Below are positions 1 through 7,481 of a stretch of 64,000 nt of DNA, piece by piece; position 1 is the stretch's first letter, and every line of letters begins with the position of its first letter. The position numbers were made by a program, and so were the translations under genes. The notes beneath the pieces are model-generated. The model did not search any database, was not told the origin of the DNA, and saw only the letters and a program-made list of their open reading frames with translations. Source of the stretch: Planococcus donghaensis (GTDB lineage: Bacteria > Bacillota > Bacilli > Bacillales_A > Planococcaceae); assembly GCF_001687665.2 (NCBI RefSeq), contig NZ_CP016543.2, positions 2,976,001-3,040,000 of the forward strand, in the 5' to 3' direction.

Positions 1-64
1 TTGCAATAGATGTGGGAGCTATCTCTCTTTAATTCTAACTGGAAAAAATATCAAGTCTATTCTA

Positions 65-94
65 TTGACAATCGTTTTACAGCTGAAATAATAT
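65..94 (+). promoter_or_regulatory. sigma-A promoter of the MFS exporter
   Basis: TTGACA at 65-70 and TAATAT at 89-94 are separated by 18 bp, a near-consensus vegetative promoter about 60 bp ahead of the exporter start. Confidence 0.6.
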
Positions 95-154
95 AGAAAA
101 GTTGTAGAAAATAAATTCGAATAATTTTATATAGAAGAAAAGAGGCTAACTGCC

Positions 155-1354
155 ATGTCGCCAGACCAAAAGAAAAAGATTTTTATTTTGATGATTAATA
201 TGTTTATTGCGGTTGCAAGTTTCGGAATTGTTATACCCATTATGCCTTCTTATCTTGTATCCATTAACCAAGGTGGTATGGCAGCCGGTTTAATGATTGC
301 TATTTTCGCCGCCTCTCAATTTCTTTTTTCGCCGATTGCTGGAAAATGGGCCGATCAATACGGTCGTCGAAAAATGATTATTTATGGGCTGCTCGGCTTA
401 ACTCTTTCCATGTTTGTTTTTTATGCTTCTGATTCTATTTGGATATTGTATTTCTCTCGTGTTATAGGTGGTATCGGAGCCGCTATGCTAATTCCCGCCA
501 TTTTTGCTTATATCGCAGACATCACGACTTTTGATCAGCGCGCAAAAGGCACAAGTCTCGTTTCTGCCTCGATGTCTCTCGGCATTGTTGTGGGGCCTGG
601 TATTGGTGGATTTTTAGCAGACTACTCGTTGAAGCTGCCTTTTCTTGTTTCTGCACTGGTCTCTTTGGCTGCGGTTATTTTTTCTGTCTTATGGTTAAAA
701 GAATATGATGCAACTGATGCCAACCCTGCACTTGCTGCTAAGCTCACAGACGAAGAATCTATGTTTACTAAAATCGGACGCTCTACGAAAATGCCGTATT
801 TTATTCCATTGATTATTACGCTTGTTATGAGTTTTGGTTTACTCGCATATGAATCCGTCGTTGGGCTGTATTTAGACAATCAATTCGATTCTACCGCGAA
901 AGATATCGCCTTTATGATTACCGCAACTGGAATTGTCAGCGTGATTGTGCAATTGTTCGTGGTGGACCGCATCGTTCGTCGTTACGGTGAAGTGGCGATT
1001 CTTGTCGCATTTCTTGGAGTCGCAGCATTTGGTTTCTTATTATCTCTTTTTGCTGGAAACTATGCGATGTTCTTCGCTGTTTCGCTTGTGATTTTCTTAG
1101 CTACTTCAATTTTACGCCCTGTTTTGAATACGTTAATCTCAAAAATGGCTGAAGGCGAAGTTGGCTTTGCGATGGGGATGAACAACGCCTATATGAGCAT
1201 TGGCAATGTCGTCGGTCCTTTACTTGCCGGAATTTTATACGATGTCAATATCGTCTTTCCGTTTATTTTAGGATTGGTGATGTTGTTGCTGACCCTATCA
1301 ATTACAGTTGTTTGGCAACGTTCGCTTGCTATAAAAGCATCTACTATTGGGTAG
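155..1354 (+). CDS. MFS multidrug-type efflux transporter (NorA/Bmr-like)
   Basis: Integral membrane proton-coupled exporter of the DHA1 branch of the major facilitator superfamily, 399 residues and about 12 predicted membrane helices, the usual size. Motif A between helices 2 and 3 reads GKWADQYGRRK (about residue 68), and the antiporter motif C is visible as GIVVGPGIGGFLAD in helix 5. Together these mark drug/proton antiporters of the NorA, Bmr and TetA group. The ATG at 155 follows AGAGG at 141-145. It is a single-gene unit between a strong promoter and a terminator. The substrate cannot be read from sequence. The downstream B12/MerR regulator could control it, but that is only a guess from position. 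Confidence 0.85.
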   Translation: MSPDQKKKIFILMINMFIAVASFGIVIPIMPSYLVSINQGGMAAGLMIAIFAASQFLFSPIAGKWADQYGRRKMIIYGLLGLTLSMFVFYASDSIWILYFSRVIGGIGAAMLIPAIFAYIADITTFDQRAKGTSLVSASMSLGIVVGPGIGGFLADYSLKLPFLVSALVSLAAVIFSVLWLKEYDATDANPALAAKLTDEESMFTKIGRSTKMPYFIPLIITLVMSFGLLAYESVVGLYLDNQFDSTAKDIAFMITATGIVSVIVQLFVVDRIVRRYGEVAILVAFLGVAAFGFLLSLFAGNYAMFFAVSLVIFLATSILRPVLNTLISKMAEGEVGFAMGMNNAYMSIGNVVGPLLAGILYDVNIVFPFILGLVMLLLTLSITVVWQRSLAIKASTIG

Positions 1355-1356
1355 TC

Positions 1357-1388
1357 ACGGGTTCTCTCAGGAGAACCTGTTTTTTTTA
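1357..1388 (+). terminator. intrinsic terminator of the MFS gene
   Basis: A 10-bp stem (1357-1366 with 1371-1380, loop TCAG) is followed by eight T residues. Confidence 0.85.
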
Positions 1389-1446
1389 TCTATCAAAGAT
1401 AATTTTGAAAAATTTTCTATTTTCGGAAGCTTAGCTTGCGTCCAGC

Positions 1447-1486
1447 TTTACGGGTCTATTTATCCGTTGTATAATATTTGTACAAC
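1447..1486 (+). promoter_or_regulatory. promoter with overlapping palindromic operator of the CarH-like gene
   Basis: TTTACG (1447-1452) and TATAAT (1470-1475) are 17 bp apart. The -10 box lies inside an inverted repeat, GTTGTATA (1466-1473) / TGTACAAC (1479-1486), 7 of 8 positions matching with a 5-bp spacer. The placement suits autorepression by the MerR-type product. Confidence 0.6.
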
Positions 1487-1520
1487 ATCAACTATAAATC
1501 TATAGAATGAAGGTAATGCT

Positions 1521-2408
1521 ATGTACAACATTAAAGCAGCTGCCAAAATCTTAGATATGCCGAAAGTGACAATTCGTTCGTGGGAAACGCGTTACAGTGC
1601 GATCACTCCAGCTCGTACAGAATCTGGACATCGCTTGTATTCGGATCAAAATCTGGAAGATTTGAAATGGCTTAAAATACAAGTACAGAACAACGGCATG
1701 AAAATCAGTGAAGCTGTAAAAAAATTACACGCTTCACGTAAACAATTTATTACTCCTACAGGAGATTTTTCTCAAAGCAATAACTCGGAATATAGTGAAC
1801 AAATAAATCAGCTTTTTCAAGCAGCAGCCGAAATGGATGCTGAACGCTTTAATTATTTATTGGATTTGCACTTTTCTTTGTTTCATCACCAAAAAGTCTT
1901 TTTCTCAATTATCGCACCGTTGATGATTCGCATCGGAGAAGCTTGGGAAGATGGAGTCATTAGTGTTGCTCACGAGCACATGATTACACATATTGTTCAA
2001 CAACGTTTTAACCAGTTTTTCCGTGTGTTTCCAACTTCACCCACCTTACCAAAAGTCATGGCGCTAAGCCCAAGTGGCGAGCAACACCAGTTAGGATTGC
2101 TTTTGTTTACTTTGTTCTTGAGAGAAAATGGTTTTTCCGTTGTTTATATTGGACCTGATACCCCACTTGATGGGTTAGAGGAAATGGTCGTTAAACACAA
2201 TTTTAAACTCATGTGTCTATCAATTGCTTCTCCTGCCTTGATGGGAGTCGCGAATCAGTATATGGACACACTTTCAAAAGCTAAGCCAGAAATGCAATTT
2301 ATTCTTGGAGGTCAAGGTGTCGTCGAGCAAAAGAACAACTCCAATCGTTGGTATCTGGGTACCGATTTAAAAGTTTGGCAACAGTGGCTCGCTGAACAAA
2401 ATTTTTAA
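1521..2408 (+). CDS. CarH/LitR-type B12-dependent MerR regulator, putative photoreceptor
   Basis: Transcription factor of 295 residues. The N-terminal MerR winged helix (about 1-70) carries the typical TIRSWETRY recognition segment and GHRLYS wing. A helical bundle (about 85-175) and a Rossmann cobalamin-binding domain (about 180-290) follow. Two signatures of adenosylcobalamin light sensors are intact: W-x9-EH (W142, E152-H153) and E-x-H-x2-G (E187, H189, G192), where the His is the lower cobalt ligand in CarH. In that family the dark AdoCbl-bound tetramer represses and light disrupts it. AAGG at 1510-1513 supports the start. An inverted repeat over the promoter suggests autoregulation. Targets are unknown; carotenoid genes are the usual ones and none lie in this window. 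Confidence 0.85.
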   Translation: MYNIKAAAKILDMPKVTIRSWETRYSAITPARTESGHRLYSDQNLEDLKWLKIQVQNNGMKISEAVKKLHASRKQFITPTGDFSQSNNSEYSEQINQLFQAAAEMDAERFNYLLDLHFSLFHHQKVFFSIIAPLMIRIGEAWEDGVISVAHEHMITHIVQQRFNQFFRVFPTSPTLPKVMALSPSGEQHQLGLLLFTLFLRENGFSVVYIGPDTPLDGLEEMVVKHNFKLMCLSIASPALMGVANQYMDTLSKAKPEMQFILGGQGVVEQKNNSNRWYLGTDLKVWQQWLAEQNF

Positions 2409-2416
2409 TCTTTCAT

Positions 2417-2452
2417 AAAAACGCCCTCAATAATTAAATTGAGGGCGTTTTT
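2417..2452. terminator. bidirectional terminator
   Basis: A 14-bp perfect stem (2417-2430 with 2439-2452, core ACGCCCTCAA) with A-rich and T-rich flanks serves both the CarH-like gene and the small gene on the other strand. Confidence 0.85.
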
Positions 2453-2460
2453 ATATGCTT

Positions 2461-2646
2461 TTATTGCCAGTCAAGATCTTGGTAGTCTTTTTGGTAAGGT
2501 CCATTGTCTGTGACTTCTGAGTGATAAAGCGCTTTTAACGCAAAGCCTTTTTCAAGCTCCATGTCTTTCATCAGCACTTTCAACCGTTTCTTCAATTCCG
2601 GATGATCACTGACCAATTGCTCCATTTTGGATTTGGTGTATTTCAT
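2461..2646 (-). CDS. small charged protein of unknown function
   Basis: Sixty-one residues starting MKYTKSKMEQ, rich in Lys, Glu and Asp, with no membrane segment or Cys motif. I do not recognise a family. The ATG at 2646 is chosen because AAGGAG lies nine bases upstream; an in-frame extension upstream to 2688 lacks such a site. A terminator on each side makes it monocistronic. The helical LVSDHPELKKRLKVLMKDME segment may form a short amphipathic coil. It is probably a soluble cytoplasmic protein, but no function can be assigned. Confidence 0.6.
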   Translation of the reverse strand: MKYTKSKMEQLVSDHPELKKRLKVLMKDMELEKGFALKALYHSEVTDNGPYQKDYQDLDWQ

Positions 2647-2696
2647 CTGTATCCGCTCCTTTTGAATCTTCTTGTCTTTATTGTACACTGCTGCAG

Positions 2697-2724
2697 AAAA
2701 AATCGCACTTGCTCAGCAAGTGCG
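2697..2724 (-). terminator. intrinsic terminator of the purine permease gene
   Basis: A 9-bp stem CGCACTTGC / GCAAGTGCG (2704-2712, 2716-2724) has an A run at 2697-2702, which is the U tract on the minus strand. Confidence 0.8.
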
Positions 2725-2738
2725 TTACTGTGTATCGA

Positions 2739-4037
2739 TTATCCTAAATAATGAAAAATGAAGTTCGCTAAAAACAAACTAGCGATAACATAAAGCGTCG
2801 GAGAAACTTCGCGTCCTCTACCGACAGCAATTTTTAAAATCGGGTACATAATAAAACCGATCGCGATTCCATCAGCAATGCTGTACGTAAACGGAATTAA
2901 CGCTACAATCAGCAAAGCCGGAAAGCTTTCGCTCATGTCTTTCATATCGAGGTTTTTAATGTTTTGAAGCATCAAAAAGCCGATGATGATCAAGATGGGC
3001 GCAATTGCACTATCTGGAATCAGTTTAATAACAGGAATGAAAAACGAAGCAATAAGAAATAACAGTCCAGCCGTAATCGACGTTAATCCAGTACGACCGC
3101 CCGCTGTCATGCCTGCTGCACTTTCAACTGTTGCTACAGTTGGACTCGTCCCAAAAATACCAGACGTCATTGCAGACACAGACGTCGCCTGAAAAGCCCG
3201 ACTGAACTTTTCAGGACGCTCGATAAACGCCACTTGCCCATGAACCAGTCCAATGTTTTCAAATACCAGCACCATAGTCAGAGAAAATACCGCCACCCAA
3301 AACGTTGTGGACAGGATATTGCCAAAAGACAAAGCACCAAACACCGCAAAAGCTTCTGTCGCATTGATCGAAGACTCGTTCATACTGCCAAAATCGATAA
3401 GTCCGAAAAATGCGGCAATGATGGTTCCAACAACAATCGTAATCAGGAAATTCCCTGGCACGTTGCGAATAAACAACACAACCGCAATAATGACGGTCAG
3501 CACGGTAGCTAGTACGTGTGCATCAGCTAGTGAACCGAGTGCCAAAATCGAACTCGTGCCACGCTCAACAATGCCGCCCTTTTCTAGACCAATCAGCATT
3601 AAAAACAAGCCCAGTCCAACAGTGATGGCTTCTTTTAGTGAATGTGGTACTGCAGCGCTCAGCATTTTTGCAAAACGCGTAAATGCTACTGCCACAAAAA
3701 TCACGCCGGAAACAAATACAACCGCTAGCGCTTCTTGCCAAGACAAGCCCATTGACTGAACCATCGTGTACGAAAATAGCGCATTAATGCCCATACCCGG
3801 CACTAACAAAATCGGTGCATTGCCCCAAAAGCCCATAAGCAAACAGCCAAAAACCGATGCCACAATCGTCGCAACAATCGCTGCTTCAAGTGGCATGCCC
3901 GCTTCCGACAAAATCAGTGCATTGACGGCAATAATGTAGACTACCGTAAAAAAGCCGATCAAGCCCGCTGTCATTTCACGCTTAACTGTCGTGTCATTTT
4001 CCTGAAGACCGAAATACCGATCCATCCAATTAAACAT
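2739..4037 (-). CDS. NCS2/AzgA-type purine permease (PbuG/PbuO-like)
   Basis: Membrane permease of 432 residues that probably imports hypoxanthine, guanine or adenine by proton symport. The N-terminus (MDRYFGLQENDTTVKREMTAG followed by a hydrophobic helix reading FFTVVYIIAVNA) and the GMGINALFSY segment are characteristic of the AzgA/PbuG branch of the NCS2 family. About 12-14 hydrophobic helices are visible. Two in-frame ATG codons lie at 4043 and 4037. GAAGG is eight bases from the second and only two from the first, so 4037 is preferred. It has its own promoter (4110-4138) and terminator. I saw no purine riboswitch in the short leader, which is unusual for Bacillus purine transporters. Confidence 0.85.
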   Translation of the reverse strand: MFNWMDRYFGLQENDTTVKREMTAGLIGFFTVVYIIAVNALILSEAGMPLEAAIVATIVASVFGCLLMGFWGNAPILLVPGMGINALFSYTMVQSMGLSWQEALAVVFVSGVIFVAVAFTRFAKMLSAAVPHSLKEAITVGLGLFLMLIGLEKGGIVERGTSSILALGSLADAHVLATVLTVIIAVVLFIRNVPGNFLITIVVGTIIAAFFGLIDFGSMNESSINATEAFAVFGALSFGNILSTTFWVAVFSLTMVLVFENIGLVHGQVAFIERPEKFSRAFQATSVSAMTSGIFGTSPTVATVESAAGMTAGGRTGLTSITAGLLFLIASFFIPVIKLIPDSAIAPILIIIGFLMLQNIKNLDMKDMSESFPALLIVALIPFTYSIADGIAIGFIMYPILKIAVGRGREVSPTLYVIASLFLANFIFHYLG

Positions 4038-4109
4038 AGTCATAACCTTCTATTAAATTAGCCCTCTCCCTACCCGCTCTGCCTATCGAAATAGGTAAGC
4101 CAAGCTAGG

Positions 4110-4138
4110 AGTGTAATCTAAAAAGAAGGCGCTGTCAA
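4110..4138 (-). promoter_or_regulatory. sigma-A promoter of the purine permease gene
   Basis: On the minus strand TTGACA (4138-4133) and TACACT (4115-4110) are 17 bp apart. The roughly 60-base leader contains a small hairpin CCTAT-TTCG-ATAGG (4082-4095) with a UUCG loop. Confidence 0.65.
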
Positions 4139-4166
4139 GATGGCTCGCTTTATGGTTCTTTTCTGT

Positions 4167-4356
4167 GCGTGCGTATTTGGCGTGGAGCGTGCATATTTCC
4201 TCTTTACCGCGCGTATCTCTCGCGAAGCGTGCGTATTTTCTCTTCACCGCGCGTATTTCTCACTGAGCGTGCGTATTTCCTCTTCACCGCGCGTATCTCT
4301 CACTGAGCGTGCGTATTCACCACCGACCGTGCGTATTTCCCGGGAAACGTGCATAA
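4167..4356 (+). repeat. tandem array 1: ten units of exactly 20 bp, core CGYGCGTAT
   Basis: GCGTA or GCATA recurs at 4171, 4191, 4211, 4231, 4251, 4271, 4291, 4311, 4331 and 4351, so the period is exactly 20 bp over ten units. The core is N-CG-[TC]-GC[GA]TAT; the ten bases between cores are pyrimidine-rich and vary. Neighbouring units alternate between two flavours, gCGTGCGTAT and cCGCGCGTAT. A 20-bp period is not a multiple of three, so this is not a coding repeat, and open frames across it are chance products. It lies between the divergent purine permease promoter and the NERD gene. The same core recurs in two arrays downstream of that gene. Confidence 0.85.
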
Positions 4357-4378
4357 GGCAACGCCGTTTGATTTTGTC

Positions 4379-4398
4379 GCTTTTCGCTAGCGAAAAGC
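4379..4398. repeat. array-associated palindrome GCTTTTCGC-ta-GCGAAAAGC
   Basis: A perfect 9-bp inverted repeat with a 2-bp centre. The same palindrome with a different centre (ga) is at 5685-5704, after array 2. There is no T run, so it is not a standard terminator. Confidence 0.75.
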
Positions 4399-4426
4399 CG
4401 GTAATTAAGGTCTTCAAAATAAACTT

Positions 4427-4453
4427 TTGCAGGACCGCTGTGAGTGCTATAAT
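4427..4453 (+). promoter_or_regulatory. probable promoter of the NERD gene
   Basis: A perfect TATAAT lies at 4448-4453, with TTGCAG at 4427-4432 (15-bp spacing, short) as the best -35. Transcription would begin near 4460, just ahead of the AAAGGAGG at 4469-4476. Confidence 0.5.
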
Positions 4454-4483
4454 TTTGGTAATTCATACAAAGGAGGAATTCAT

Positions 4484-5434
4484 ATAACAAAAACAATTGA
4501 TTTATTGTCACAAACAGAAGCTTTAACATTATTGCTTACTAGGCTTAGCCCTCAACATCCACAGCGTCAATTTCTTGAGCAACAACTCTCCCGGACGACC
4601 GCCGGTAAACGTGGCGAAGAACGCATTAAAAGAAAGTTTAATGAGTTTTACATGGAGGAAGATTTCCGTATTTTATGGGATGTAAATTTGAAAATCGGTA
4701 CTTGGTCTGTGCAAATGGACGGACTCTTGCTTACTGAAAAAGGAGCAATTATTATCGAGTCCAAAAACATTAGTGGACAGCTACATTTCGATGAGAAGAC
4801 GGGCGAATTTTCTCGCGTTAATTTAGCAGGCGAACGCTCCGTTATGGAAAACCCAAAAATCCAACTCCGGAAACACATTCGCTTCCTCACACATTATTTT
4901 AAAATGAAAAAAATTAATTTACCCATTTCTGGACTGATCGTTTTTACTGCGAAAGATTGTGAGTTTATTTCCAAGCCGCATGGCGTTTATGTATGCAAAA
5001 CCTATCAAATGATTGAATACTTGTTAAGAATTCTACAGGCTTTCCCCCTTGAAGCCGAAGATTGCAAACTGGCGAAAATCCAGAAAATGATTTTGACCAC
5101 TCAAACCCCTTATGAACAAACCCCTTTATGTAGCTATTACTTTATTGATCCCAAAGAATTGCAGTCTGGTATATTTTGCTCTTCTTGCCAATCGCTCAGT
5201 ATGCAGCGACTAAACAAAAGCTGGCTGTGCAAAAATTGCGGCTTTCAGAACCCTTTAGCTCATATTTTAGCGATTCAAGAATACTTCAGCTTTGTCGAAA
5301 CCACTATCACCAATCAAAAACTTCGCGCATTTTGCGGATTCGAATCCAGATCCGTGGCGACAAGGTTGTTATGTCAGCTCGATTTGAAAAGAGTGGGACA
5401 ATCAAAATCTCGCTCTTACCAATTGCGCAAATAA
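4484..5434 (+). CDS. NERD-domain protein with C-terminal zinc ribbon
   Basis: A nuclease-related (NERD) domain fills roughly residues 50-170. Its restriction-endonuclease-like core is visible as QMDGLLLTEKGAIIIESKN, which supplies the D...ExK residues of PD-(D/E)xK enzymes. A C-terminal Cys4 motif (CSSC...CKNC, about residues 230-260) looks like a zinc ribbon. NERD proteins are thought to act on DNA, but their roles are poorly known. The start is unusual. AAAGGAGG (4469-4476) is placed seven bases before an ATA codon at 4484, while the upstream in-frame TTG at 4427 lies at or before the likely promoter. The next in-frame TTG is at 4505. The gene is flanked on both sides by arrays of the same repeat family. 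Confidence 0.75.
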   Translation: MTKTIDLLSQTEALTLLLTRLSPQHPQRQFLEQQLSRTTAGKRGEERIKRKFNEFYMEEDFRILWDVNLKIGTWSVQMDGLLLTEKGAIIIESKNISGQLHFDEKTGEFSRVNLAGERSVMENPKIQLRKHIRFLTHYFKMKKINLPISGLIVFTAKDCEFISKPHGVYVCKTYQMIEYLLRILQAFPLEAEDCKLAKIQKMILTTQTPYEQTPLCSYYFIDPKELQSGIFCSSCQSLSMQRLNKSWLCKNCGFQNPLAHILAIQEYFSFVETTITNQKLRAFCGFESRSVATRLLCQLDLKRVGQSKSRSYQLRK

Positions 5435-5439
5435 TGAGG

Positions 5440-5469
5440 AAGCCTCTCACTTAGGTGGGAGGCTTTTTT
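5440..5469 (+). terminator. intrinsic terminator of the NERD gene
   Basis: An 11-bp stem AAGCCTCTCAC / GTGGGAGGCTT (5440-5450, 5455-5465) runs into six T residues. Confidence 0.85.
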
Positions 5470-5481
5470 GCGTTTCATCGA

Positions 5482-5640
5482 CCGTTCGTGCGTATTTTTT
5501 GTGGAACGCGCGTAAACGCCTCTCCACCGCGCGTAAGTTTATTCCTGCGCGCGTATCTACCCCCGGAACGCGCGTATTTCTCTAGAACCGTACGTAAGTG
5601 TGCGCCCAACGTGCGTATACCGCCGCGCAGCCTACACCAA
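5482..5640 (+). repeat. array 2: seven units alternating 20 and 21 bp, duplicated as array 3
   Basis: The GCGTA (or ACGTA) element falls at 5490, 5510, 5531, 5551, 5572, 5592 and 5613, giving spacings 20, 21, 20, 21, 20, 21. The core CGCGCGTA matches array 1 on the same strand. The whole block recurs at 5769-5927 at a constant 287-bp offset without indels, though with many substitutions. No credible protein is encoded on either strand. Confidence 0.85.
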
Positions 5641-5684
5641 AACCTAAACTCTCTTCCCACCAAAACAAAACCACCAATTGCCCC

Positions 5685-5704
5685 GCTTTTCGCGAGCGAA
5701 AAGC
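5685..5704. repeat. array-associated palindrome, second copy
   Basis: GCTTTTCGC (5685-5693), ga, GCGAAAAGC (5696-5704). The arms are identical to the copy at 4379-4398. Confidence 0.75.
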
Positions 5705-5768
5705 ACTAACACCTACACTTCGTCGGTTGTCGCTACGCTCTATGCAGAAAAAATTCTCATCGTGAGAG

Positions 5769-5927
5769 CCGTTCGCGCGTATTTTTTGCGGAACGCGCAT
5801 AAACGCCTCTCCACCGCGCGTAAATTTTTTCCTGCGCGCATATCTACCCCTGGACCGCGCGTATTTCTCTAGAACCGTGCGTAAGCACACGCTCATCGCA
5901 CATATGCTGCCACCAAGCCTACTCCCG
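5769..5927 (+). repeat. array 3: diverged duplicate of array 2
   Basis: Repeat cores begin at 5773, 5793, 5814, 5834, 5855, 5875 and 5896, repeating the alternating 20/21 spacing of array 2. Shared landmarks include CGCCTCTCCACCGCGCG and TTTCTCTAGAACCGT. The interval 5470-5950 holds only these arrays, the palindrome and short linker sequence. Confidence 0.85.
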
Positions 5928-5950
5928 CCCCCTAGTCTACCCTCGAAAAA

Positions 5951-5982
5951 CAAAAAAGAGACCTGCATTTTCTGCAGGTCTC
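5951..5982 (-). terminator. intrinsic terminator of the nucleoside transporter gene
   Basis: A 10-bp stem GAGACCTGCA / TGCAGGTCTC (5958-5967, 5973-5982) has six A residues at 5952-5957, the U tract on the minus strand. Confidence 0.85.
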
Positions 5983-6004
5983 ATCTCATCTTATGGTTAA
6001 TTTC

Positions 6005-7216
6005 TTAAACGAACATTCCTGCGATAGCTGCACTCAATAATGACGCAAGCATACCTGCTGCAACAGCACGAATACCGAGGCGCGCGATGTCAGGACGACG
6101 GTTTGGTGCAATGGCACCAAGTCCACCAAGTAAAATGGCTAACGAGCTTAAGTTTGCGAATCCACAAAGTGCAAAACTGATTACAATTACAGTTTTAGGA
6201 GACAGGTTTGCAATTTCTGGTGCAAACGCTGAGTACGCTACAAATTCGTTGAGTACTAATTTTTGTCCGATAAAGCTACCTGCTTGTACAGCTTCAGCCC
6301 ACGGCACACCGATTGCCCATGCAAGTGGCGCGAAAATAACACCTAAAATACTTTGAATAGTCAAGCCACCGAATCCGAACCAGTTGCCAATACCACCAAG
6401 CATACCATTTAACAATGCGATTAATGCGATAAATGCCAGTAGCATCGCACCAACGTTTAATGCCAATTGCAGACCGTCAGCTGCACCACGTGCTGCTGCA
6501 TCGACAACGTTAACTGAAGTTTGATCTTTTTCCATAACGAAGTCTTTTTCTTCGACTTCTTCTGTTTCTGGAATCATCATTTTAGCCATGATTAAACCAG
6601 CTGGCGCAGCCATAAAGCTTGCTGCCAATAAGTATTCAAGAGGGACACCCAAAAGCGCATATCCTGCCAATGTTGAACCAGCTACTGAAGCCAGTCCACC
6701 AGTCATAACTGCGAACAATTCCGATTTCGTCATCCCCGCAATAAACGGACGAATAACAAGCGGTGCTTCTGTTTGACCAACGAAAATATTCGCTGCTGCT
6801 GAAATCGACTCTGCTTTACTTGTTCCTAGAAGTTTTGCCAAAGCTCCTCCAAGAAGCTTGATAATAATTTGCATAATGCCTAAGTAATAAAGTACTGAAA
6901 TTAAAGAAGAAAAGAAAATAATAACTGTCAATACTTGAAAAGCAAAGACAAATCCAAAACCGCCTATATCAGCCGCAGGACCGAATAAGAAACCAATCCC
7001 TTCGCCCGCATAATTGATTACGTTCTGGACTTTATTCGAAATAAATAATAATATTTTTTTCCCGAATTCCCATTCCAACACCATAAATGCAAACGTAATT
7101 TGGATGGCTAATCCGCCGAGAATTGTCCGTGGCTTAATAGACTTCTTGCCGCTTGATAACAGGAAGGCAATTCCAAGAACAACGAATATACCAAAGATGC
7201 CCCACAATAAATTCAC
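6005..7216 (-). CDS. concentrative nucleoside transporter (NupC/CNT family)
   Basis: Nucleoside/cation symporter of 403 residues in the cell membrane. The N-terminal helix pair ([20 protein letters not shown]) is followed by the central CNT signatures: the hairpin segment [19 protein letters not shown] with its GQTEAPL nucleoside-binding residues, and [17 protein letters not shown] near the C-terminus. Length and sequence fit the Gram-positive NupC/YutK type, but purine versus pyrimidine preference cannot be decided. GAGGTG precedes the ATG. It is monocistronic, with a promoter at 7248-7276 and a possible CcpA site further upstream. With the purine permease at 2739 it gives this region two nucleobase/nucleoside uptake systems. 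Confidence 0.9.
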   Translation of the reverse strand: MNLLWGIFGIFVVLGIAFLLSSGKKSIKPRTILGGLAIQITFAFMVLEWEFGKKILLFISNKVQNVINYAGEGIGFLFGPAADIGGFGFVFAFQVLTVIIFFSSLISVLYYLGIMQIIIKLLGGALAKLLGTSKAESISAAANIFVGQTEAPLVIRPFIAGMTKSELFAVMTGGLASVAGSTLAGYALLGVPLEYLLAASFMAAPAGLIMAKMMIPETEEVEEKDFVMEKDQTSVNVVDAAARGAADGLQLALNVGAMLLAFIALIALLNGMLGGIGNWFGFGGLTIQSILGVIFAPLAWAIGVPWAEAVQAGSFIGQKLVLNEFVAYSAFAPEIANLSPKTVIVISFALCGFANLSSLAILLGGLGAIAPNRRPDIARLGIRAVAAGMLASLLSAAIAGMFV

Positions 7217-7247
7217 AACTTCACCTCATCGATAGATTTTTATCAGA

Positions 7248-7276
7248 AAATTAAGCAAATAATTTGTTTAACTCAA
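7248..7276 (-). promoter_or_regulatory. sigma-A promoter of the nucleoside transporter
   Basis: On the minus strand TTGAGT (7276-7271) and TAATTT (7253-7248) are 17 bp apart. Confidence 0.5.
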
Positions 7277-7335
7277 CTGTCGTCAGACATCTTACCAAAT
7301 CTAAAAGGAGAAGTAAATGGCTATTGTGTGAAGAA

Positions 7336-7350
7336 ATGAGAACGCATTCA
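7336..7350. promoter_or_regulatory. cre-like site (possible CcpA binding)
   Basis: ATGAGAACGCATTCA matches the catabolite-responsive element pattern WTGNAANCGNWNNCA at all but one defined position. It lies about 60 bp upstream of the -35 box of the nucleoside transporter. Confidence 0.35.
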
Positions 7351-7446
7351 CAAATACTACTTTGTACCTTTAACTCTGATTTTTTAACTTCCATCCTATT
7401 CCACTAAAGGTTTTATTGTCCTGAGAATAAAGATTAAAAAAACAAC

Positions 7447-7472
7447 AAAAAAACGCAACCCGAAGGCTGCGT
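7447..7472 (-). terminator. intrinsic terminator of the RND exporter gene
   Basis: An imperfect 8-bp stem ACGCAACC / GGCTGCGT (7453-7460, 7465-7472) with one mismatch and an A run on the plus strand before it. Confidence 0.7.
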
Positions 7473-7481
7473 AGTTGAGAA

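Noticed and set aside
3234-3759. Long plus-strand frames inside the purine permease
   Set aside because: Antisense shadows of a well-supported membrane protein gene; no start signals.
4044-4109. Purine riboswitch before the purine permease
   Set aside because: The leader is only about 60 bases and lacks the conserved aptamer core; only a small UUCG hairpin is present.
4140-4487. Open frame of about 115 codons across array 1
   Set aside because: Its Arg/Tyr/Ser-rich pattern arises from translating the 20-bp repeat in rotating frames; there is no ribosome binding site or plausible fold.
4167-5927. CRISPR array
   Set aside because: Repeats are short (about 9-10 bp conserved), the spacing is only about 10 bp and the linkers are themselves similar; no cas gene is present.
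5455-5968. Several open frames of 60-130 codons on both strands over arrays 2 and 3
   Set aside because: They are chance products of the GC-rich repeat cores; the frames shift with the 20/21-bp period.
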